From Pseudomonas sp. LD120 (GTDB taxonomy: Bacteria; Pseudomonadota; Gammaproteobacteria; Pseudomonadales; Pseudomonadaceae): a DNA stretch of 64,000 nucleotides. Positions 56,006-64,000 of the stretch are shown in pieces. Position 1 is the stretch's first letter; the number at the start of each line of letters is the position of its first letter. Made by a program: the position numbers and the translations under genes. The notes below the pieces were generated by a model, which ran no database searches, was not told where the DNA came from, and saw only the letters and a program-made list of their open reading frames with translations. Where the stretch lies: positions 434,001 through 498,000 of the forward strand of contig NZ_WVHL01000003.1 of NCBI RefSeq assembly GCF_009861525.1, read 5' to 3'.

Positions 56006-58759
56006 TCAGGCGTTGATCCGCGCTTCGCTGGCCAGGCGAGCGATGGCGTGGTCCAGTTCGTCCAAGGCGGCATAGGCTTTGACATCTTGCTGCTTGAGCA
56101 AGGTTTCACTGCGCTGACAGGCGGCGCGCAATTGCGGCACACCGCAGTAGCGGGTGGCGCCGTGCAGGCGGTGGACCCGCTCGATCAGGGCGTTGTGATC
56201 GTTCGCCGCGCGGGCCGCCTTGATGGCTTCGCGGTCGGCCTCAAGCGAGGCCAGCAACATGGCCAGCATGTCCGCCGCCAGATCGGCCTTGCCCGCGGCT
56301 AGACGCAAGCCTTCGTCCTGATCCAGCACTTGCAGTTCCAGGCCCTGTCCGGGGCGTTCGCTGGCGCGTTCCGGGCCTTGGTTGCGCAAGGCCAGCCCGG
56401 TCCATTTCAGCACCACTTGAGCCAGTTGCCGCTCACTGATGGGTTTGGTCAGGTAGTCGTCCATGCCACTTTGCAGCAAGGCGCGTTTTTCATTGGCCAT
56501 CGCATGTGCGGTAAGCGCGACGATGGGCAGCGGTGTGCCATGACGTTCGCCTTCCCATTGGCGGATGGCCTCGGTACTTTGTCGACCGTCCATGCCCGGC
56601 ATCTGCACGTCCATCATCACCAGGTCGAAGGGTTCCTGCTGGATCGCGTGCAAGGCGGCATAGCCGTTGTCGACCGCCAGCACCTTGGCGCCCATGTCTT
56701 CCAGTAGGGTCTGGATCAGCAACAGGTTGGCCGGGTTGTCGTCGACACACAGCACGCGCGGTGCGCGGCTGGACAGGCTTTCTTCCGGTTCGTTGCGGGC
56801 CCGGCGCGGGTTGACCAGGTCGGACAGGGCGCGGCGCAGTTTGCGGGTGCAGGCCGGCTTGGCCTGCAACTGGCTGTGAGGGTTGGGCACCGACAGCTGG
56901 AACAGCGTCTGTTCGGTGGTCGGGCACAGCACCAGGACCTTGCAGCCCAGGTGTTCGAGGTCCCAGATGTGTTGGCTCAGGCGCTCGGGGAGCATGTCGT
57001 TGCTGGTGATGCCCAACACCGCCAGATCAATCGCCTGCTCGCTTTGGTGCACCCCGGTGATGCCGTTGGTCAACGCTTCCAGGGTGTTGAACGGGGTAAC
57101 TTCCAGGCCGCAGTCTTCCAACTGATGTTGCAGCGCCTGGCGCGCCAGCTCGTGGTTTTCCAGCACCGCCACACGCCGGCCCAGCAGCGGTGGACCTGGC
57201 AAGTCTTCGGCGTCATCGCGGGTTTTCGGCAGGTTCAGGCTGATCCAGAACTCCGAGCCTTCGCCGGGGGTGCTGTCGACGCCGATCTCGCCGCCCATCT
57301 GTTCGATCAGGCGCTTGGAAATCACCAGCCCCAGGCCTGTGCCGCCGGGTTGGCGCGACAACGAGTTGTCGGCCTGGCTGAAGGCCTGGAACAGCGCGCG
57401 CACGTCCTGGTTCGACAAACCGATGCCAGTGTCTTGAATGCTGATGCGCAACTGCACGCTGTCTTCGTGTTCGTCTTCGAGCATGGCCCGCGCGACGATG
57501 GTGCCTTCGCGGGTGAATTTGATGGCGTTGCTCACCAGATTGGTGAGGATCTGCTTGAGCCGCAGCGGATCGCCCACCAGCGACAGCGGCGTATCGCGAT
57601 ACACCAGGCTCACCAGTTCCAACTGCTTGGCATGGGCCGCCGGAGCGAGAATGGTCAGGGTGTCCTGGAGCAAGTCGCGCAGGTTAAACGGAATGCTATC
57701 GAGCACCAGTTTGCCGGCCTCGATTTTCGAGAAGTCGAGGATTTCGTTGATGATCCCCAACAGGCTGTCGGCGGATTTTTCGATGGTGCCCAGGTAATCC
57801 AATTGACGGGGCGTCAGCTCGCTTTTCTGTAACAGATGGGTAAAGCCGAGGATGCCATTGAGCGGCGTGCGGATTTCATGGCTCATGTTGGCCAGGAACT
57901 CGGATTTGATCCGGCTGGCTTCCAGAGCCTCCTTGCGCGCCAGGTCCAGTTCGATGTTCTGGATCTCAATGGTTTCCAGGTTCTGGCGTACGTCTTCGGT
58001 GGCTTGGTCGATGCTGTGTTGCAATTCTTCCTGGGCATTTTGCAGGGTGCTGGCCATGCGGTTGATGCCGGATGCCAGTTCATCCAGTTCCTGGCTGCCC
58101 AGGGGCGGCAGGCGGGTTTCCAGATGGCCGTCCTTGAGTTGCGCCACGGCCTGTTTGATCTGACTCAATGGGTTATTGATGGTTCGCCCCATGCGTACCG
58201 CCAATAGGGCAGTGCCCGCCAAACCCGCAGCGATCAGCAGCAGACTGGCGAACAGGCTGCGGTATCCGCGCAGCAGCATGCCGCTGTGGGACAGCTCCAG
58301 CTCGACCCAGCCCAGCAAACGGTCGGACTCGTCGGGGATCAGGTCGCCGGCCAGATTGCGATGGCGACCGAAGACGGGCAGTTGATAGCGGGTCGCGTCA
58401 TTGCCGCTGCGTTGCATCATGTGGCTGCTGTCGCCGCTGGGCGGTGCATTGAGCATGCTTGGTCCGGCATGGGCCACCAGTGTGCGATCCGGGGCAAGGA
58501 ACGACACGGCGCGCACGTCTTGCTGTTCCAGGGCCTGAGTGGCAATGCGTTCGAGCATCTGGGAATTGTTATGGCCCATCGCCGGAGCCACCAGCGAGGC
58601 CAGTTGTTCGGCGATCATTTCGCCGCGCTGCAGCAGTTGGGTTTGCAGGTCCGAGAGCTGCATCCAGGTGAAATAGCCACCTAGAACCAAGGCCATCAGG
58701 CTGGTGGGCAGCAAGGTCAGCAACAGTACGCGGCCTTTGATTCCCAGTTTCTTGAGCAC
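56006..58759 (-). CDS. gacS: Hybrid sensor kinase GacS
   Basis: Top of the Gac/Rsm cascade; phosphorylates GacA, which activates small RNAs that titrate RsmA. 917 aa, typical of fluorescent pseudomonads. Order: helix 1 (about 8-30), periplasmic loop, helix 2 (about 165-190), HAMP, HisKA with H294 ([15 protein letters not shown]), HATPase ([25 protein letters not shown]), receiver with D717 ([13 protein letters not shown]), Hpt with H863 ([13 protein letters not shown]). GTG start at 58759 behind AGGAGAG. All phospho-relay residues are intact, so it looks functional. Confidence 0.97.
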   Translation of the reverse strand: MLKKLGIKGRVLLLTLLPTSLMALVLGGYFTWMQLSDLQTQLLQRGEMIAEQLASLVAPAMGHNNSQMLERIATQALEQQDVRAVSFLAPDRTLVAHAGPSMLNAPPSGDSSHMMQRSGNDATRYQLPVFGRHRNLAGDLIPDESDRLLGWVELELSHSGMLLRGYRSLFASLLLIAAGLAGTALLAVRMGRTINNPLSQIKQAVAQLKDGHLETRLPPLGSQELDELASGINRMASTLQNAQEELQHSIDQATEDVRQNLETIEIQNIELDLARKEALEASRIKSEFLANMSHEIRTPLNGILGFTHLLQKSELTPRQLDYLGTIEKSADSLLGIINEILDFSKIEAGKLVLDSIPFNLRDLLQDTLTILAPAAHAKQLELVSLVYRDTPLSLVGDPLRLKQILTNLVSNAIKFTREGTIVARAMLEDEHEDSVQLRISIQDTGIGLSNQDVRALFQAFSQADNSLSRQPGGTGLGLVISKRLIEQMGGEIGVDSTPGEGSEFWISLNLPKTRDDAEDLPGPPLLGRRVAVLENHELARQALQHQLEDCGLEVTPFNTLEALTNGITGVHQSEQAIDLAVLGITSNDMLPERLSQHIWDLEHLGCKVLVLCPTTEQTLFQLSVPNPHSQLQAKPACTRKLRRALSDLVNPRRARNEPEESLSSRAPRVLCVDDNPANLLLIQTLLEDMGAKVLAVDNGYAALHAIQQEPFDLVMMDVQMPGMDGRQSTEAIRQWEGERHGTPLPIVALTAHAMANEKRALLQSGMDDYLTKPISERQLAQVVLKWTGLALRNQGPERASERPGQGLELQVLDQDEGLRLAAGKADLAADMLAMLLASLEADREAIKAARAANDHNALIERVHRLHGATRYCGVPQLRAACQRSETLLKQQDVKAYAALDELDHAIARLASEARINA

Positions 58760-58978
58760 GCAACTCTCCTGCTTCCACGCTGTTTTTGAAGGTCGACGAA
58801 CACGTCCGTGATGCGCCACGTGCGCAGTGTAACGATTTGCTGGGGGCTGATCTTGGCAAATTGCGACAGGCTCGGCGGCGGCTAAAAAGACCAGGCCGAG
58901 GTTGCGCCTCAGGCATTGGTTGCCGCAATCCGAGCAATCTTGAATAATTGCGCAACTGAGAATTACTAGCATAAACCA

Positions 58979-59701
58979 ATGACTCGCGTGTCCGCTGAAC
59001 TCCCCCGAATCTTGACCATTGAAGACGACCCGGTATTGGGTGCCTCTGTGCAGGCGCAATTGGCTCAGTGCGGATTCGCCGTGACCTGGTGCCAGAATGG
59101 CGAAGAGGGCCTGGGGATCGCCCGGCAGCGGTCTTTTGATGTGGTGTTGATGGACATCCTGTTGCCTGGGATGGATGGGCTGACGGTACTGACCCACTTG
59201 CGCCAGAGTCATTCGACGCCGGTGCTGCTGATGTCGGCCCTGGGCGCCGAGGCTGATCGTATCAGTGGTTTCCGTCTGGGCGCCGACGACTATCTGCCCA
59301 AGCCTTTCAGCATCGCCGAGTTGCGGGTGCGCATCGAAGCCATTCTGCGACGCGTGGCGCTGGATCGATGTCCGACCACGCCGCTGCTCAGCGGCCACCT
59401 GCAGAGCCTGGGGTTTGACGATGCGCGGTGTGACGTGAGGGTTGCCGAGCAATGGGCCGGCCTGACCCGCAGCGAGTACCGCCTGCTGGAAACCCTGCAC
59501 CGCAATGCCGATGAGGTCCTGAGCAAGGCCTTCCTTTATCAGCACGTGCTGCAGCGCGGTTACTCGGCCCATGACCGTAGCCTGGACATGCACGTCAGCC
59601 AGATTCGCCGCAAGCTCAAGGCGCTGGGCTACGCCAAGCTGGAATTGCGCACGGTGTGGGGCAAGGGTTACGTGCTGAGCGCCTTCGATGAGCCGGTCTG
59701 A
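58979..59701 (+). CDS. pirR: Response regulator PirR-like (OmpR family)
   Basis: 240 aa: receiver (ILTIEDDPVLGASV; phospho-acceptor Asp in VVLMDILLPGMDG; MSALGAEAD; PKPFSIAEL) and winged helix (LTRSEYRLLETLHRNADEVLSKAFLYQHV; VSQIRRKLKALG; VWGKGYVLS). Divergent from gacS and overlapping pirS by 14 bases. In P. aeruginosa the pair flanks the ferric enterobactin receptor gene pirA; that gene is missing here. Confidence 0.85.
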   Translation: MTRVSAELPRILTIEDDPVLGASVQAQLAQCGFAVTWCQNGEEGLGIARQRSFDVVLMDILLPGMDGLTVLTHLRQSHSTPVLLMSALGAEADRISGFRLGADDYLPKPFSIAELRVRIEAILRRVALDRCPTTPLLSGHLQSLGFDDARCDVRVAEQWAGLTRSEYRLLETLHRNADEVLSKAFLYQHVLQRGYSAHDRSLDMHVSQIRRKLKALGYAKLELRTVWGKGYVLSAFDEPV

Positions 59702-61061
59702 TCTGCCCGGGCGACACTCGCTGTTTTGGAAGCTGGTGTGCCTGTTGATGGCTTTTTGTCTGCTGATGATCTGGCTGAGCTGGTCGTGGGGGCGCTATGT
59801 GGAGCGCAAGAACCTGTATCTCTCCGACGAGGCTCGCGCCACCCTTGGTCGTTACGCCCGAGAAGCGCAGCAGGCCTGGAAGAACGGGCAACATGCCAGC
59901 ATCGATCGGTGGATCGAGCACGTGGCCGGTTCCGAGCACACTTGGATCGGGGTAATTGGCAGTGATCTGCAATCGCTGAGCAGCTATCCCTTGACGTCGA
60001 CCGAAGCCCAGCGCCTGACTTTCTTGCGTGGCGCTGACTGGCCGGTGAGTCGGCATGCCCGTGGCTTGCCCTGGCTGAAAATACCCTTTCCCGACGATCC
60101 GTCCTTGGGCAGTCTGGTGATCGAGTTGCCGCCGCGTTTCATGCCGGGTCACTACCGCGTGTTCTGGCAGGTCATTACCAACGGCGTGATTCCTGGGTTG
60201 TTCACCCTGTTGTTGTGCGTGGGGTTGTACCGATTGCTGGTGGTGCCGCTGAATCAGTTGCGCGAGCAAGCCAATGCCTGGCGTGCGGAGCAATTGAATG
60301 CGCGGCTGTCCACCGAGATCACTCAGCGCAAGGATGAGTTGGGGGAGTTGGGGCGAGCGTTCGACCAGATGTCTGAGCGCTTGCAAAGCACTGTGGTGAT
60401 GCAACAGCAGTGGCTGCGTGACCTTTCCCATGAACTGCGCACGCCCCTGAGTCGGCTGCGGGTGGCCTGTGACGGCGAGCAGAGTCTGGTGGCGCTGCGT
60501 GAACGCTTGGGACGAGAGATCGATGGCATGCAGCGTCTGGTGGAGGACAGCCTGCAGTTGGCCTGGCTGGACACTGAGCGTGGGCCACTGGCCGAGGAGC
60601 AGATCCATGTCCAGGCATTGTGGGAGATGCTCAGCGAAAATGCCTGCTTCGAGAGCGGTTGGTCCACCGACCAGTTGCGGTGTGAACTGCAGGTGGATTG
60701 CTGGGTTCGCGGGCACCTCAATACCCTGGCCCAGGCGCTGGAAAACATCCTGCGCAATGCCATCCGTCATTCACCTCCTGGCGCCCGGGTGACCCTGGGC
60801 GGGCGCCGCGATGGTGAATATTGGCACCTGTGGCTGGACGATCAGGGGCCGGGCGTGGCGGAGCAGGACCTGGAGCGCATCTTCGCCCCGTTCATTCGCC
60901 TGGACGGATCGCGCCCGGGGCACGGCGGGTTTGGCCTGGGCCTGAGTATTGCGCGCAATGCGGTGGTGCGTCAGGGCGGGCAATTGTGGGCGTGCAACAC
61001 GGCTCAGGGTTTGCGCATTCACCTGCGCTTGCAGGCTGCCTGTTCGCCGCGGGCGGCTTGA
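59688..61061 (+). CDS. pirS: Sensor histidine kinase PirS-like
   Basis: 457 aa. Helix 1 (about 11-34), periplasmic domain of about 130 aa, helix 2 (about 165-190), HAMP, H box (LRDLSHELRTPLSRLRVAC), N box (LENILRNAIRHSP), G boxes (LDDQGPGV; HGGFGLGLSIARN). Partner of the upstream regulator by overlap. The iron-siderophore role known for PirS cannot be assumed without pirA nearby. Confidence 0.85.
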   Translation: MSRSDLPGRHSLFWKLVCLLMAFCLLMIWLSWSWGRYVERKNLYLSDEARATLGRYAREAQQAWKNGQHASIDRWIEHVAGSEHTWIGVIGSDLQSLSSYPLTSTEAQRLTFLRGADWPVSRHARGLPWLKIPFPDDPSLGSLVIELPPRFMPGHYRVFWQVITNGVIPGLFTLLLCVGLYRLLVVPLNQLREQANAWRAEQLNARLSTEITQRKDELGELGRAFDQMSERLQSTVVMQQQWLRDLSHELRTPLSRLRVACDGEQSLVALRERLGREIDGMQRLVEDSLQLAWLDTERGPLAEEQIHVQALWEMLSENACFESGWSTDQLRCELQVDCWVRGHLNTLAQALENILRNAIRHSPPGARVTLGGRRDGEYWHLWLDDQGPGVAEQDLERIFAPFIRLDGSRPGHGGFGLGLSIARNAVVRQGGQLWACNTAQGLRIHLRLQAACSPRAA

Positions 61062-61180
61062 AGGGGTTGTGCTTGATGGCCTTATTCCAATAAGCCATAA
61101 GAGCCGTACTTTGCGTGATATGGAGCTTGGACGTTTGCCGGTATGATAGGCGCCCCCGCAGTCTGGATTGCGAATACGCC

Positions 61181-62083
61181 ATGACCTTGCAGTACCCAAC
61201 CATCGCCGATTGCGTCGGCAACACCCCGCTGGTTCGTTTACAGCGCCTGCCTGGCGCCACCAGCAATACCTTGCTGCTCAAGCTCGAGGGCAATAACCCG
61301 GCGGGTTCGGTCAAGGACCGTCCGGCACTGTCGATGATCACTCGCGCCGAACTGCGCGGGCAGATCCAGGCCGGCGATACCCTGATCGAAGCGACCTCGG
61401 GCAATACCGGTATCGCCCTGGCCATGGCTGCGGCGATCAAGGGCTACAAAATGATCCTGATCATGCCCGACAACTCCAGCGCCGAGCGCAAGGCAGCGAT
61501 GACCGCCTATGGTGCCGAGTTGATTCTGGTCAGCCAGGAGGAGGGCATGGAAGGCGCCCGCGACCTGGCCGAACGCATGCAGGCCGAAGGCCGTGGCAAG
61601 GTGCTCGATCAGTTCGCCAACGGCGACAATCCCGAGGCCCACTACACCAGCACCGGTCCGGAAATCTGGCGCCAGACTCAGGGCAGCATCACCCACTTCA
61701 TCAGCTCGATGGGCACCACCGGCACCATCATGGGCACTTCGCGCTATTTGAAAGAGCAGAACCCCGAGGTACAGATCATCGGTCTGCAACCCATGGAAGG
61801 TTCGGCCATTCCCGGCATTCGCCGCTGGCCCGAGCAATACCTGCCGAAGATCTATCAGGCCAGTCGGGTCGACCGGATCGTCGACATGGCCCAGAGCGAA
61901 GCCGAAGACGTGACCCGGCGCCTGGCCCGGGAAGAGGGCATCTTCTGCGGCGTGTCTTCCGGTGGTGCGGTGGCAGCGATGCTGCGCCTGTCCCGGGAAG
62001 TGGAAAACGCGGTCATGGTCGCGATCATCTGTGACCGTGGCGATCGTTACTTGTCGACCGGCATCTTCGATGCGCCCAACTGA
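61181..62083 (+). CDS. cysM: Cysteine synthase B
   Basis: Makes cysteine from O-acetylserine and sulfide or thiosulfate. 300 aa, PLP fold type II. PLP lysine in [12 protein letters not shown], phosphate-binding glycine loop GTTGTIMG, asparagine loop [23 protein letters not shown] is typical of CysM rather than CysK. Start 61181 ([20 protein letters not shown]). Its TGA overlaps the rlmD ATG by one base. Confidence 0.95.
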   Translation: MTLQYPTIADCVGNTPLVRLQRLPGATSNTLLLKLEGNNPAGSVKDRPALSMITRAELRGQIQAGDTLIEATSGNTGIALAMAAAIKGYKMILIMPDNSSAERKAAMTAYGAELILVSQEEGMEGARDLAERMQAEGRGKVLDQFANGDNPEAHYTSTGPEIWRQTQGSITHFISSMGTTGTIMGTSRYLKEQNPEVQIIGLQPMEGSAIPGIRRWPEQYLPKIYQASRVDRIVDMAQSEAEDVTRRLAREEGIFCGVSSGGAVAAMLRLSREVENAVMVAIICDRGDRYLSTGIFDAPN

Positions 62084-63435
62084 TGGCTAAGCACGAGAGA
62101 GGCTTGCGCTTCCAACCTGCGGGCGGCAGCCGGGCCCCACAGATTCCGGTGGGCAAGAAACAGCGCTTGAACATTCAGCGCCTGGCCAACGACGGTCGTG
62201 GCATCGCCTTTGTCGATGGCCGCACCTGGTTTGTCAGCGCAGCCCTGGCCGGTGAAGACGTCGAGGCGCGGGTACTGGGTACTCATGGCAAGGTGGTGGA
62301 GGCCCGTACCGAGCGTCTGTTCAGCGCCAGTGAGCTGCGCCGTCCGGCAGCCTGTGCCCACGCCGGGCGTTGTGGTGGTTGCAGCGTGCAGCACCTGCCC
62401 CACGCCGAACAGCTTGCCCTGAAACAGCGCATGCTCGCCGAGCAGTTGTTCAAGGTCGCGGGGGTCGAGCCCGACGTCTGGGCGGCGCCGTTGAGCGGTC
62501 CAGAGTTCGGCTATCGACGCCGCGCCCGGGTGGCGGTGCGTTGGGACGCAAAGGGTAAGCAACTGGAGGTGGGATTCCGGGCCGCCGGCAGCCAGGACAT
62601 CGTCGCCATCGACGATTGCCCGGTTCTGGTAGCGGCCTTGCAACCGATCATGAGTCGCTTGCCGGCGATGCTGCGGCGTTTGAGCAAGCCTCAAGCGCTG
62701 GGGCATGTGGAGCTGTTCAGTGGTTCGGCACTGGCGGTGCTGTTGCGCCACATGGCGCCGTTGTCCGCAAGCGACCTTGCGATCCTCAAGGACTTCTGCG
62801 ACTTCCATCAGGCGCAGTTGTGGTTGCATGGCGAAGGCGAACCGCAGCCGTTCGATCCGTCACAGACCCTGGGTTACCGCCTGGAATCCTGGGATCTGAA
62901 CGTGGCGTATCGGCCTGGTGATTTTGTCCAGGTCAATGCCGGTGTCAATGAGGCGATGGTCGCTCAGGCATTGGAGTGGCTGGCACCACAGGCCCACGAG
63001 CGGGTGCTGGATCTGTTCTGCGGTCTGGGCAACTTCGCCCTGCCGTTGGCGCAGCAGGTGCGGGAAGTGGTGGCGGTGGAAGGCGTGGCAACCATGGTGG
63101 CGCGAGCGGCTGAAAACGCCGTCAGCAACAACTTGCATAACACACGCTTTTTTCAAGCCGACTTATCCCAACCCCTGAACGCTGCCGAGTGGGCCGATCA
63201 AGGCTTTTCTGCGGTACTCTTGGACCCGCCTCGCGACGGTGCTTTTGAGGTGGTTCGCACGCTGGCGAGTCTGGGCGCCAAGCGGTTGCTGTATGTGTCA
63301 TGCAACCCGGCAACTTTGGCCCGTGACACGGTCGAATTGATCAAACAGGGCTATCGGTTAAAACGAGCCGGGATTCTCGATATGTTTCCTCAAACGGCAC
63401 ATGTCGAGGCCATGGCGTTATTCGAAGCGAGCTAG
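62083..63435 (+). CDS. rlmD: 23S rRNA (uracil-5)-methyltransferase RlmD
   Basis: Makes m5U1939 in 23S rRNA. 450 aa: TRAM domain ([21 protein letters not shown]), iron-sulfur cysteines C91, C97 and C100 plus one in IDDCPVL, SAM-binding [15 protein letters not shown], catalytic cysteine in [13 protein letters not shown] and the general base near the C-terminal [11 protein letters not shown]. Coupled to cysM by TGATG; relA follows, the order seen in P. aeruginosa. Confidence 0.95.
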   Translation: MAKHERGLRFQPAGGSRAPQIPVGKKQRLNIQRLANDGRGIAFVDGRTWFVSAALAGEDVEARVLGTHGKVVEARTERLFSASELRRPAACAHAGRCGGCSVQHLPHAEQLALKQRMLAEQLFKVAGVEPDVWAAPLSGPEFGYRRRARVAVRWDAKGKQLEVGFRAAGSQDIVAIDDCPVLVAALQPIMSRLPAMLRRLSKPQALGHVELFSGSALAVLLRHMAPLSASDLAILKDFCDFHQAQLWLHGEGEPQPFDPSQTLGYRLESWDLNVAYRPGDFVQVNAGVNEAMVAQALEWLAPQAHERVLDLFCGLGNFALPLAQQVREVVAVEGVATMVARAAENAVSNNLHNTRFFQADLSQPLNAAEWADQGFSAVLLDPPRDGAFEVVRTLASLGAKRLLYVSCNPATLARDTVELIKQGYRLKRAGILDMFPQTAHVEAMALFEAS

Positions 63436-63557
63436 GATGGCTTGTCTAATCCGACTGGCCTGTCAGGCACGACTCGCTGGCCCTGCGAGCGGTGCCTGAC
63501 AGTTGAAGGTCAGCGATTTGACGCATTGAATGTGCGTCGTAGGGAAGGTAAAGCAAG

Positions 63558-64000
63558 ATGGTACAGGTGAGAGCGCACCAGCCGATCAACACCGACGGCA
63601 GTATCAATCTCGAGGCGTGGCTCGATCACACGGTCAGCGTCGACATGGCACTGGACCGTGAAGCCTTGAAAGAAGCCTGCGAGTTCGCTCGTGAGGCTGA
63701 GTTACAACACATCGCGGCCAAGGGGCTCAGCGCCGAGGACGTGTCGTGTTTCAGCACCGGCCTGGAGATCGCCGAGATCCTTGCCGACCTCAAGCTGGAC
63801 CAGGACTCACTGGTCGCCGCGGTGTTGTACCGCGGCGTCCGTGAGGGTCAGATCCAGTTGCCCGCGGTCAGCCAGCGTTTTGGTCCGGTGGTGACCAAGC
63901 TGATCGATGGCGTGCTGCGCATGGCCGCCATCAGCGCCAGTCTCAGTCCTCGTCAATCCCTGGTATTGGGCACTCAGGCTCAGGTGGAGAACCTGCGCAA
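63558..64000 (+). CDS. relA: GTP pyrophosphokinase RelA (5' part, cut by window end)
   Basis: Makes (p)ppGpp on stalled ribosomes. About 147 N-terminal residues are visible, beginning MVQVRAHQPINTDGSINLEAW. The degenerate HD (pseudo-hydrolase) domain is under way: TGLEIAEILADLKLDQDSLVAAVLYRGVREG, where HD of active hydrolases is replaced by YR, as in RelA rather than SpoT. Start has AAGGTAAAG upstream. Confidence 0.93.
   Translation, partial: MVQVRAHQPINTDGSINLEAWLDHTVSVDMALDREALKEACEFAREAELQHIAAKGLSAEDVSCFSTGLEIAEILADLKLDQDSLVAAVLYRGVREGQIQLPAVSQRFGPVVTKLIDGVLRMAAISASLSPRQSLVLGTQAQVENLR

Overview
The window is chromosomal DNA of a Pseudomonas, most likely of the P. fluorescens group. Evidence: RsmA (62 aa), GacS (917 aa), NrdA (963 aa, two ATP cones), OprH-PhoP-PhoQ and AmrZ all have pseudomonad lengths and motifs. 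Gene blocks match the P. aeruginosa order locally (aruGDB-x-E; alaS-lysC-rsmA; flgZ-flgN-flgM-flgA-cheV-cheR; nrdA-rstA-rstB; ldhA-gacS-pirR-pirS-cysM-rlmD-relA) but are joined differently. I see no insertion sequence, prophage, integrase or CRISPR array. It reads as core genome with small lineage-specific gaps.

Layout. 1-5.1 kb: arginine succinyltransferase (AST) catabolic operon, starting inside astA. 5.1-7.2 kb: a lumazine synthase behind an FMN riboswitch, then threonine aldolase. 7.3-12.2 kb: alaS, lysC, rsmA and three tRNA genes. 12.4-14.4 kb: mgtE, with a possible leader peptide, and amrZ. 14.4-17 kb: a poorly coding stretch with a tRNA-Arg, a frameshifted unknown gene and two small membrane-protein frames. 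17-22.3 kb: a TPR response regulator with a soluble histidine kinase, a glutamine-synthetase-like ligase and an MFS transporter. 22.4-30.1 kb: flagellar and chemotaxis genes. 30.3-36.3 kb: nrdA and RstAB. 36.3-40 kb: pcpS, then oprH-phoP-phoQ. 40-44 kb: AraC regulator, dctA, CaiB-type CoA-transferase. 44-50.8 kb: sprT, a Yip1-like protein, ttcA, and an arnT / GT83 / Ais envelope cluster. 51.2-55 kb: tag, small membrane and redox genes, lipoproteins. 55-64 kb: ldhA, gacS, pirRS, cysM, rlmD and the start of relA.

How it fits together. Regulation dominates. Both the sensor (GacS) and an output RNA-binding protein (RsmA) of the Gac/Rsm cascade are here, with PhoPQ, RstAB, PirRS, the TPR-regulator pair, CheV and AmrZ. 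Several cis sites can be read directly: four 11-bp-phased PhoP hexamers before oprH, a FliA promoter before flgM, sigma-54 promoters before flgB and dctA, a tandem NrdR-type site plus a consensus DnaA box before nrdA, an FMN riboswitch before ribH, and an undescribed array of GGCGGATATCCGCC palindromes between the AraC gene and dctA. OprH/PhoPQ, ArnT, its GT83 paralogue and the Ais-type phosphatase form a loose envelope / cationic-peptide-resistance theme.
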